A stretch of DNA of 64,000 nt, from the NCBI GenBank assembly GCA_009733575.1, contig ML769395.1, forward strand, positions 1 through 64,000, in the 5' to 3' direction. Made by a program: the position numbers and the translations under genes. Below, piece by piece: positions 1-10,306 of this stretch. The first letter of the stretch is position 1. Each line of letters starts with the position of its first letter. Source of the DNA: Gymnopus androsaceus JB14 (taxonomy: Eukaryota; Basidiomycota; Agaricomycetes; Agaricales; Omphalotaceae). The notes under the pieces were generated by a model. It saw only the letters and a program-made list of their open reading frames with translations. It was not told the origin of the DNA and ran no database searches.

Positions 1-352
1 AGTAGCATAAAATTGCATGAGCCTGTTCATTTTTGAGTAAAATACTGGAACACTTCGAGTGTTAATAACCTCATTCGAGAGCGCGTGATGCCTCTAGTCT
101 TCCCAGGCAGCTTATCCTATAGACAGGACTGAGAAAGCATAGCTGAATGCGTTCTGCAATAGATACAAAGATATGCCGAATACAAAAACATTGCATCTGA
201 ATTCAAGATCACGTTTAGTTAGCCGTGAAAGAAAGAAGAAACTACCACGTACTACAGAACCAAAAACCGTCCCACAAATTATTCATTATGTATTCGCCCT
301 CTCACTGCCAAATTCCTATAGCCTTGTCCGTCTCAGATATCCTAGGTCCCAG
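1..352. other. Window edge, no gene seen
   Basis: I see no supportable gene in this stretch. It lies downstream of the small membrane-protein gene and probably holds its 3' UTR. A plus-strand reading frame at 173-592 is antisense to that gene and is not a credible protein. Confidence 0.4.
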
Positions 353-691
353 CTAGTTCCGACTCGTATGAACAGATTTCGGTTCAGATTTCGGCGGCTC
401 TGGTTCAACTGGAATCTGTTTCTCCAATACATCCGATATATAAATCCCCGCTACAGCGACCGCACATATGCCCAAAGAGAATTTTATTCGTGTCGAGGGG
501 GGAAGGGCTGCTCAGGCAAAGTGAAGTTTGAATTCGAAAGGCAGCAACGCAAAGTTGTGATTGGACATGGACGCGTACGGAAATCAGATTAATGTGAAAT
601 TGGTAGAAAGAAAGTATGTACCGGCCCAGGACTGAGCAAGCGTTCGATTGGCAGCTGGTGCTGGTGAAGGTGAAGGACGGTTTTCGGGCAT
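353..691 (-). CDS. Small single-span membrane protein, 74 residues, unknown function
   Basis: Two exons, 691-622 and 507-353, are joined across an intron with GT at 621-620 and AG at 509-508; they sum to 225 nt and end in TAG. The protein starts MPENRPSPSPAPAANR, a Pro/Ser/Ala-rich N-terminus. It then has one hydrophobic segment (FSLGICAVAVAGIYIS, about residues 33-48) and a Pro/Glu/Lys-rich tail. The size and the single span resemble small mitochondrial inner-membrane or assembly proteins, but no family motif is recognised, so the function is open. It lies about 280 bp downstream of coronin on the same strand. Support comes from clean splice sites, an open frame and a sensible membrane profile, not from homology. 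Confidence 0.55.
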
Positions 692-973
692 GATGTTGGC
701 AGTAAGGAAGGAAAAAAACACTTAGGCGCTCATTAATTTCGCGACGTCGACACGACTCCTTCAGAATTCAATCATCGATTATTTACAATATGTTGTTCTT
801 GGAATGGTATAAATATGTATGTATGTGTAGTATAGCAGAACGAGAGAACGAATTCGAAGAACAAGAAACGAGAGAAAGAGAGAGAGCCTCGTTTATGTCA
901 GAAAAACCAAAAAATTACAATCCTTCTTCCGTCCGCCTGTCTCACCAACCAAAGCTTGCAATTCCGTCTATCA

Positions 974-3101
974 TCACGCCGCATCCAACAGCGCCTGCGC
1001 CGCCTTTCTCGCATTAGCTCTCTGAGTCTCGACCTGCAACTCGAGGTTCCGAATGAGCTCCCTCGCCTCCCTCAAGTCTGCTTTGAGTTGGTTGTTTTCT
1101 TGGATGAGAGCCTGCGAGACAATGTTAAGGAAATATTCAGCACGATACAATGGAAAACCCACCTCGTCGTTTCCAGAACTAGGACTAGGCTCGCTCTTCT
1201 TTTGTGTAAACGGAGCAGGAGACGGAGGTTCTTCACTGTATGAGTATGATTTCGATGGTGCCATTGGCGGTGCAAAGGGAGTCGAAGTCGAACTTTGTGG
1301 TGCCGACGCAGGCGAAGGCAGGGAAGCAGATTGAGTCATAGATGGGGCACGTACAGGTGCGGGCGCTGGTGCAGCTGCAGGTGTAGGAACAGCAGAAGGA
1401 GGAGCAGAAGAAGCAAATGAGGCGCCACTGGACAAGTCGACTACCTTCCTAGGTGCATTCTTTCCGCTGAAAAAGTCGGTTGCGGACATGCTAGATTCAT
1501 ATGAGGGCGCAGGTGGGAAGATGTCGGATTGGAAGCCGTCGGCCTAGGTTGGTTAGGGTATGGTTATTAGTAGTGTAGGAAATCGGAAAAGGGAATAATT
1601 GAAGCACCTTTCGAGGAACGATGAACGCGATTGGTTCGATATTGGACCCGGCGATCTTGTAGGCTCGTGCAATTTCGCAGTCTGAGACGTTGAGTGAGCG
1701 CCGAGGGAGGAAGCACATGCCACGTTGAGGGTCGGTCGTCTTGTGCTCGTCAAGACCGATGAGATTATCGGCTTCGTATTCGTAGTAACGAATGTTACCA
1801 TCACTAAAGATATCGGTCAATTACAATCCAAAGCTAGAATGTAGATGGTCGTTCACCCTTTTCCAGCTAAAATCATCGTCCATCAGCGAAAAGCGAAACA
1901 GGAGATGAAAAGGACCCTCACCAAGGAACAAAATATTGTTATCCGACCAGAAAGGCATTATCACACCAGAGCTCTGATCTATGGGCAACGTCTTGACATT
2001 TCCCAAACTCCCCGTCTCCCAAATGGCCACCTGCCTTTCAGACATCTTGCTGAACCCAGTCGTCGCAATCCTATCATGCTCTCCCATCCAAACCACTCTA
2101 GCGCCCTTGATTCCACCATGCCCGTCCGTAACGCGCACAGCTTCGCTACCAGCGCGAGGATCGAACAAGCGCAGCTTGCGGTCACGACACGTAGTCACCA
2201 ACAAAGTCCCAGTAGAGTTAAATGCAAGACTTTGAATAGCATCGTTATGTCCACTTAGAACATTCCTGGGGTCCTCTGTACGCGCAAGATCCCAGAGTTT
2301 TACAGTGTAATCACCGGTAGCACTTGCTAGGACGTTGGAGGCGGTTGGATGGAAGAGGACTTGGCCAACCTTGCGAGGTGAAGCGTCTATGCGCCAGACT
2401 GGGTCAAAGTCTTTGGGTACCCAGTGATCTGAACCCCATCCGTCAAACGCGTTACTGTCAACCTTCCAGATCATGAGTTTTCCGTCATCGCCACCTGACG
2501 CGACGAGGGAGTCATCATGAGGAGACCAGTCGGTATCGAGAACGGAGGCTGTATGGCTTCGGGCGAGAGGTAGAGTGTCCGGGAGCTTGTGAGGAAAGCC
2601 AGGGATTGAACCGAAAGGAGAAGGAAGCGGCAAGATGGCAAATGCACCACCTCCAGATGCATTCCAGTTGATGCTAAGGTATTTCTACAGAGCTAATAAT
2701 CAGAAATAGTAAGGTATCTCGGAAATAGTTTACTCACTCCAGATGCAGCCACGATATTGGTATCCCAAGCGTTGTTGGTCACTTTGACATTCTCGATAAT
2801 GTATTCTTTCTTTGCTGGTTGACCGAACACATGTCTGGATCATAGGTCAGTCAATATTTCATCATTGCTACGCTGGCCCAGTCCACAGCCGCGTCCTAGT
2901 GAGATGTTCAGCAATTTGTAACAAAATAACCAGCGAATATTCACCTCGATCTAATCAGCTACCGTCTCAGCGTATTTCCAAGTCCCCTCTCCTTCTAGCT
3001 ATCGCAATCTCGATGATCACCCGAGCGCTGCTTCGTGCTGTGACTGGGCCTGAATACAGAGATGCTCACCGATATTTTGATGCTCTAACGAAGCGAGACA
3101 T
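974..3101 (-). CDS. crn1: Coronin, actin-binding WD40 protein
   Basis: Coronin binds F-actin and, with Arp2/3 and cofilin, controls actin-patch turnover at the cell cortex. Six exons: 3101-3070, 2834-2738, 2684-1922, 1866-1857, 1803-1608 and 1543-974. They sum to 1668 nt (555 residues plus TGA). The N-terminus MSRFVRASKYRHVFG is the family signature and fixes the start. WD40 repeats follow (ASGGDDGKLMIWKV, ASATGDYTVKLWDL), then the conserved DGNIRYYEYE and FIVPRK segments. After these come a Pro/Ala/Ser-rich linker and a C-terminal coiled coil (ENNQLKADLREARELI) for oligomerisation. The length is normal for fungal coronin. Exon 4 is only 10 nt and is required for the frame. There is no sign of decay. 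Confidence 0.97.
1857..1866 (-). other. crn1: 10-nt coronin microexon
   Basis: On the minus strand the exon reads CTGGAAAAGG. It is flanked by a 55-nt intron (1867-1921) and a 53-nt intron (1804-1856), both GT-AG. Its inclusion restores the family motif FLAGKGDGN; skipping it puts the DGNIRYYEYE exon out of frame. Confidence 0.9.
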
Positions 3102-4253
3102 GAGAAATGGTCGATCTTCTTCAGAAAGTCAGGCGGAAAGGAAGCAAAGGAAGAAATCTCAAGAGGGGTAAATGAAGGTTGCTGTAGGAGTTCAGAAAGC
3201 GTCAACCCTAATCTAGAACTACTACAGGCGCGCGCTTATAGAGGCGCCCGTTGCTGCTTCCAACATTGGGAATTGATGGCAAGATGATGCCGTGCTGGAA
3301 ACTGCTCATTCTTTGCTCGTATAAGTGGATGACTTCCCGCAAGGTAATTCTCTAAAAGAAAAAGGAAGCTGTACATTTGATGAAAGTTTGATGAGCTTTA
3401 TTGACGATTTTATTTGACAAATCGTTCCCGTAACAGCCGTACAGCCGTAACCATTAAACCAAATCGTCGTTGGCAGTCAGTGGCTTATGCCACAACTTCC
3501 TTGTTGTTTCTCCCTCACTACTCTTTCAAAAACGGAATCGCTGTTGAAGTTAGGGATAGAGAATGATTTTCTCTCTTCTCTTCTTCAATTGCAACAGCAG
3601 GAAGAGGAGGATAGGGAAGAATCACAGCATAATCTGGGTGTTCAAAGGCTAAATTTGTTCGCATTCATCATAGTAGTATCCCAATATACTGCATGCACAT
3701 ATATTACAAGAAAATATAAGCTACCTTAGCTGTGAGCCTACTAGTACCTACGAATGAACTCATGGCCCAACGAAGCTCACATCCTGATGCGGATCAAGTC
3801 ACGTTGCACCCTGATAGCCAATGAAAATAGAGCGCAAAACCTGTTTACAAAGGGGTCGGGATAGGCTCGTCCCCACCCGCTTCCAGATGTTGATGCGATC
3901 AATGGTCAGCCGGCTGGCGCTCGGCTTCCTCTGGAAGCGGCTGGGTACCACTTGCAGTCACTAATAGGGTCACAAATTTGTGACTTGAACTTAGTGAAAT
4001 TTCGTCTTTTCTTCGGTGATCATTTTACAATATTCCTTTTTATACTTCATTGTCCGACTATCCCGCCACCATAAGTAGTTAACATATCATCTAGACATAT
4101 GAATAAACCGATCCATCAACTTGAATGACTTCCATGCATGAAAATCCGTGAAAACATACAATTTTGGTATTTCTGTCCCTCTTCCCGCAGACACTATTCA
4201 GAACATCGCATCTGTACCACTCCCCAGTCCCAATAGATGATCCCCTGTGTCCT
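3102..4253. other. Intergenic, no gene seen
   Basis: The first part is the coronin 5' flank. A 23-bp stretch at 3324-3346 recurs in inverted orientation near 39655-39676. A 10-bp inverted repeat (CCGCTTCCAG at 3877-3886, CTGGAAGCGG at 3931-3940) and the palindrome TCACAAATTTGTGA near 3970 are the only structure I see. No coding frame carries a recognisable motif. Confidence 0.4.
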
Positions 4254-7200
4254 CTAAATCATCAAACAGATCCTCCTCATCACTGAATTGCCATCAAGAT
4301 CATTATTGCCTTGGATAACATCCTCCATATCCAGATCAACATCCTTGGCTGTGGTTAATGACAACGTTGGGTCACGTACACCATTCTCGATATCATCAAG
4401 AACTCAGTCAAACTCCCCAACCCTGTACCCGGTGCTAATATCATCCATTTCCTCTGGTAATGGCGTGAAATCAAGCAGTGAGGGCGATAAAAGCTCTGCC
4501 AGGTCAGGAGATGCAGCAACTGGCATCGGAGAGGCATTGACAGGATCACTAGGAGTGAAAGGAGGGGATGGTGAATTGGAATGAGTGGAGGAATTACTCG
4601 CAGTTGAAGGAGAGGGTGACCGAGAGGGAGGAATAGGTGGTTCAGTGTCATCAACATCAACAGGGGCCATACATCATCGTCGTTGTAATTTGGTAAATGC
4701 TGCTTCATATTCAGTAATAGGATTCTCAGTTCCTGTTGTAAGAGCAATGAGACCGACTAATGTAACATCGGCGGCGATCTCATCATCTTCATCCACTTCA
4801 CGGCCCTTGATTGTCGTGTAAACGTGCCATCCTGTAAGACTTGACATGAGTGTATCGATGTCACTGCCAAGGTTGGTTTCCGCATGCAAGTTTCCCTGAT
4901 CTGAGCCCAGAACACTGTTAATTGTCCTTGCCAGACTTCGGAGAATATCAATGCAGGGTGTTATCATGGAGAGCCATTCCCAAGACATGTTACTACCATG
5001 AGCCTTGTAAAATACCTAGGGGCTTTTCATTATTCTTTGTTTAGGTTAACATCGGAGAGCACTCACTTTGATCCAATAGTTCAGATGTTCTTGTACTAGT
5101 AGATCCAACTCAAGGAAGCACTTCTTGCCTCCTGTGGTATTGACAAGCCAATTATTGAGTACGATTTTCCTACAAAGGAGATCAGTAAGGTATACGCTCA
5201 AGAATTAAAATAACATTCTCTTCCGGCCACACAACCTCAATGTTGTGGATGAGATGCAGCATTTCATATGCATATTTTGTGTGACCGTTACCCCTAAAAC
5301 TCAGCGCCCATATCTTGAGCACCAAAACAACATGTCCTGAATCTCCAGCTTGCATGGCATCAGTGAACTCGCGAGAAATTAGGGCATCACGAAGGAAGAG
5401 CACCGCGTTCTTGAAGACCATATCACCTTCACCACTGCTCCGACCACCTGCAAACTCGCGTGCTTGTTGCAACTCTTCAACAACAGAAGAGTTTGCATAA
5501 CGATCCAGAATTTTTTCGGCATCCGCAAAGATCTGCTCGAAGCTGAGTTCCTCTGACTCAGCATATTCTTCCAGGGAAGACTTTCCGGATACGAGTAGAA
5601 GGCAATGGAGAACCCGAGCATAAAGTGAAACAAAAACAAGATCGCGGCAGGTACGGAAGTTGGGAAGGGACGTGGGGACAATGGGTATTCAATTGAGAGC
5701 TGTATTATGGAAGGCAAGTGAACCAGGATTGCTTGGTCTAGCGATAGCATTTCCGAAGTGAGTAGCGAAAATACCAGTAATATCGGCCAACTTGCAGTGG
5801 AAAAGCTCTGGTATCCAAATGCCCCATGCGAATCCTTCATAGCCAGCCTCTTGTCCTGCACGTATATTCTCAAGTGCACGAAGACGGGCTATAGAAAGCT
5901 GGTCTCCTGCAATAAACCGTATGCGCTCCCAAAATCTTTGCACTCGTGTGTGAAGCTCCAGTATATCAACAACTGCCTCATCAGCCTCTGCATTCCCGGT
6001 GATAGAAGATTCGTCAATATTGAAAGCGTCGACGGGATAGATTTCGGTTTTGTGAGGTTGGATACAGAAGGATGACTGGGGTTGCTTCTGATCAACTTCT
6101 TTTTGTAGAGCAGCTAACTTTTCCTGTCAACTAAACTTGACAATAATACGGATGATGGCGTGAATTAAACATTCTTGAAAGAGATATTCTTCAAACTCAT
6201 TGTGAATAATATCTTTGATACGCAGCAGGCATGCACTATCAAAGGCAGCTTGTAGAACCGATGCTTGCATATCTTTCAGGCGAGCAGCCCAAAGCTTGAA
6301 TATAGTTATACACGTTCCATTTTCCTGATTATCTATTTTGAAGAATTTCAGTATCTTGTTAAAGATAACAGGAGCAAAATTGTTCTTACCGTGTCTTCCG
6401 ATAACTTGCTCTGCTGTTCGATTCATAAAATTGATGTTATCGTATACTTCACCAAATAGTCCCACTGAAGCAACAGTGCGGGCTTGTACACACAAACCAT
6501 TGGAAAGTAAACGAATCAGCCCAAGTCTCCTTTTTTTAGGTTTTGAGTTGGCTGGTATAGGAGAAGCATCAGGAGATGCAGTTTCGGATGGACTAGTATC
6601 AGTGTGGGAGGACATGGAAGCAGTCGGAGCATGAGGAATGGTATCAGTAGTGGCGGAGGATGGGATCTCGGAGGTGGAGGTAGTCAAATCTGCGGCTGGA
6701 CTTGGATTGATTTCGGCCACTGTATCTGACTGTACTTCTTCATTGCGAATAAGATCCGTATAGCTGGTGCAGATGGCAAGCTTAGAGAGAACGGTAAAAT
6801 TCTGTCGCTGTACACCTGAGGCATATAGATATAGCCCCATCATGTGCTGAGCCAGATTGTTTCCTAGGTTGTGCTCCCGCAAGCACACAGCTATTGCCGA
6901 TGTTGTTACCTGAATCATAAACATTAACAATGTAGGTAAAACTCCAGTAAGAGAATTTTACCATCTGTCCACGAGCCTTTCGTGCTTCGCCAAAGCAGTC
7001 TGAGCGGTCGGACGATTTCGTGACTGCCTCAAAGACACGGACTATGATACTGGCCTCTTTTGAAAAATGTTGGTGAAGCTTATCAAAAGTGAATGATGAG
7101 ACAAAAGTCTTATTAATGAGTTCATCGTGAGTTTTAAGCAAACCCAGTCGAGTAATGTGGCGTGCAGACTTCCCAATCTCTAGACAGACATGGTTGATAG

Positions 7201-7735
7201 CCCATTCATGCACCTCCGAACGTATCGAGGGACTTTTCACATGACTCCACCAGTCCAGTAATTGAGTAATCCGCCCATGAACAGCTGCAAATTCATGCCA
7301 ATGAACAGCTCCTGCATCTGACTCTGGATTGAAATAGTACATGCAAAGTTGTCCAAAGGTGAATCCACAACTGTGAAGATAGTTGAGACATCCGCAAAAG
7401 GTCTCCTGAGCGTGAGCCTGTTTCCGCTCAGCATCAAGACGTTCTTCCAACTCCTTTTCCACAGCTTTTTCAGCCAGTGTTTGGGTTCTTTTCTTCTGGC
7501 CCTTTTGGAGTCGCTTCTCATGTCGTTGTTCTGCTGTTCCTACAACTGGGCTGCTAAGAACAAGCCTGGGAGACAGTTCCAGAGGAGGGAGGTCTGCCGG
7601 TCCACCGTGGGATGGAGTAATAGGATTGCTTATCAGATGAGAATCAGAGTAAGAGTGAATTCGCTGTCGAGTGGGTGTAGTTTCACTACCGTGAGGAGGA
7701 GAGCTTGGAGGAAGAGAGCTCAAAGGAGAGCTCAT
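4254..7735 (-). pseudogene. DUF6589-like protein gene, interrupted by in-frame TGAs
   Basis: From ATG at 7735 the frame gives a low-complexity Ser/Pro N-terminus, a basic coiled coil (about residues 80-110) and the core YDNINFMNRTAEQVIGRH, followed by QENGTC, FIAGDQL, FYKAHGSN and WEWL. I associate these with the mushroom-expanded DUF6589 family, whose function is unknown. Introns include 6910-6961, 6333-6389 and 5016-5066. The frame continues with family-like sequence through TGA at 6127-6129, 5689-5691, 4674-4676 and 4404-4406, ending at TAG 4254-4256. The splice near 5170-5210 does not join in frame and may hide an indel. The neighbouring helicase is divergent, 49 bp away. I infer a recently decayed gene, possibly part of a mobile unit. 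Confidence 0.75.
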
Positions 7736-7784
7736 GGCAGATAAGGCTGAGAACAAGAGCGCCTAAATTTCTTCTCCTATTATC
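7736..7784. promoter_or_regulatory. 49-bp divergent promoter between DUF6589-like and helicase genes
   Basis: The two start codons (7735 minus, 7785 plus) face away from each other with only 49 bp between them, so both core promoters and both 5' UTRs must overlap. No TATA element is evident. This is an inference from spacing alone. Confidence 0.5.
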
Positions 7785-10276
7785 ATGTCCAGCGAAAAAA
7801 ACCCCTCTAACCTTCCCAGAAACAAAAAGGAAAAGGTCCTGAAACATCGTCGGCAGCGCCAGAAGAAAGACACCTTACCGAATATTCAGCAGGAATCACT
7901 TTTAGACAATGAACTAGAAGGACTGGATGACTTGGTGCGGAAAAAGTTCAACAAACCAATTACATTAAAACCTTTCCAGCGTCAAGCCACAATTGCTCAG
8001 CTGCAGGGAAAGGATGTTATCGTTCATGCACCTACTGGTTCAGGAAAGACCGCAATCGTTGCAGGTCTGCATGCGCATCCCAGCTGTATGGGCAAGGTTA
8101 CCTTTGTTGTTTCCCCTTTGATTGCACTCCAAAACAAACAGGCGGAAACTTTTAAAACAGATTTTGGGCTTGATGCTATAGCAATCAACAGTAGTCATGG
8201 TGGACTCACACCTGAAAACATGCTTGTAAGCTTGTAAATATTTCGATAGACTCGGAAGATACTCACAAGCTATCCTCAGAACATCTGTCTTGGGAAGTAC
8301 CGAGTTGTTGTGATCTCACCAGAGATGATGCTCACCAAACGCTTCATTGGAAACGTTCTCAAGAATCCGATGATGGCGCGTCGGGTCTTTTCAGTCGTGG
8401 TTGATGAGGCTCATGTAGTCTTGCATTGGGGATCCCAGTTTCGCAAGAAGTATGCTGAGCTTGGCATTCTTCGGGCCATTCTTCCTAATGGAACTCCATT
8501 TGTGGCGCTGTCAGCAACTCTTCCTGAGCGTGTTCGCATTGACGTTCTTGAAAAGCTTCGATTTCCAAAGAAGGAGGATTATATTTCTATCAACATTGGG
8601 AATAACCGGCCTAACGCCGCGCTTGTTGTACGTGCTATCGAACATCCCATGAATACTTTCCGAGATCTCGACTTTATCATCCCGCAAAACCATTCCGATC
8701 CCATGGATATCCAGAAAACATGGGTGTACGCTGATTCTATCGCAGTAGGATGCAACATTCAGGATCATCTTGAAGAATGCCTACCAAAAGATTTGCAAGG
8801 TCAAGGGCTGATTCGCCCATATAGCGCTGCTTACTCACAGACATACTGCAAGTCTGTCATGCAGCAATTCAAGTCCGGGATTGTTCGTATCCTTGTCTGT
8901 ACGGATGCTGCAGGAATGGTAGGTCATCACTGAATAAAGAAAGGAAAGCGTTACTAACTTACCATAATAAGGGATGTAATGTGCCAGATATTGATCTTGT
9001 TGTGCAATAGAAACTACCCGGTTCAACATCTTCATTTGTTCAACGCGCGGGACGCGTTGCACGGGATCCAACAAGGAAGGGAACAGCGGTTCTGTTAGTA
9101 GAGAAATCGGCGTATGGCCTCAACTGCGAGGAGTTAGTGGAAGAGGTCAATGAAGCAAAAAAGAAGGCGAAAGGAAAGGCGCAAACCTCACGCAAACCAC
9201 AGAAGACAACTGGAGAATATGCAAAGGGAGGCAAGGGCTATGCAGAAAGTCATGGTGTTAAGCATGGATCACAAGACGGAAAGTGTGATGAGCTTGTACA
9301 TGCTGGATGGTTGCCGGTGATTGACTGACGTGCAAAGGACGAAAACCTTCTAGCCTTTGTTCAAACCGGCTGCTGTCGTTGCGACATGCTCACGGCCATT
9401 TTCGATAACTATGATTCAGGTTAGTTATTCTCAACCGAACCAGCAAATACTCACCACACTCATATTAGAGCCATCGAGCCCTTGCTGCGACATCTGCCAT
9501 CCCGACCTTTTAAACCAAGCTCGTCCTGGGCCCTACAAAGCTCCAGCTTGTCAAAAGGCCATTGTGAAAGGTGTCGTCCATAAGCCACCAAGCAAGCTTT
9601 ACACAAATGGCAAGTTTCAGTCTATCGAGAGCACCATTTGCATGCACAGTGGTCTTTCGGAGCTCTGCTCAGTAACGGACATCTTGATCTTCTTTCCTCG
9701 ATAGGCCCAGTAAGATCCGTCGAGCACCTTGAATCGATTTTGGCCAAGCAATGGAGTTGGTGGGACCAGTATGGTGAACTCCTCTGGCAAACGATCGAGA
9801 AACTCGAGATGCCGCCTATGGTACCACTTCCGAAGACCAAAAAAGGCCCAAACAAGAGAACCGTCGAAGATTCTGAGGAAGAACCAGCCAAACAAACGAG
9901 AGTAGATGGCGGAGATGGTGGTAACAAATCAACTGCTGTCAACAATTCTTCTCAGCATTGTGGCGCGTCTCACGCTGTTCAACATGCGACGTTACCTTCA
10001 GATGCTGCTTTGCTGCATTATTCATATGTGTTCCCATCCTTGCCGACTCCAGCTCGTACTCCTGCACGCTCGGGTACTACCCAAGCTCCAAATTCTTCTC
10101 AATATACTGCTCCGGTTCCAACTCCAAGCCATTCCCAACATCCCCGCAACGCTCTGTTCTCAACCCCTGTTCATACACAATCTGTGTACAAAAATGGTGT
10201 ACCAACTCCTGTATCACATTCGCCCCGTGCACAAAACCAGTTCCTGTCGAGAAATCCTCAGTATCCCCCGAACTGA
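7785..10276 (+). pseudogene. RecQ-type DEAH helicase, decayed
   Basis: A superfamily 2 helicase of the kind expanded in mushrooms. After a basic N-terminus come LKPFQRQATIAQL, Walker A APTGSGKT, SPLIALQNKQ, motif II VVDEAH, motif III LSATLP, and motif VI VQRAGRVARD. A cysteine-rich C-terminal part (QTGCCRCDML, PCCDICHP) and a Ser/Pro/Thr-rich tail follow. Introns: 8226-8279, 8929-8971 and a third near 9420-9468. Lesions: TAG at 9008-9010 where relatives have Trp (VVQ-W-KLPG), TGA at 9326-9328, and a frame change near 9612-9630. True RecQ proteins unwind DNA in repair; here no activity is expected. The coding tail ends 30 bp before the hAT element. Confidence 0.8.
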
Positions 10277-10306
10277 AACCTCCACTCCTATCCTCAGTAT
10301 CCCCAA

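Noticed and set aside
173..592. Plus-strand 139-codon frame
   Set aside because: It is antisense to the two-exon membrane-protein gene, with composition and motifs not resembling a protein.
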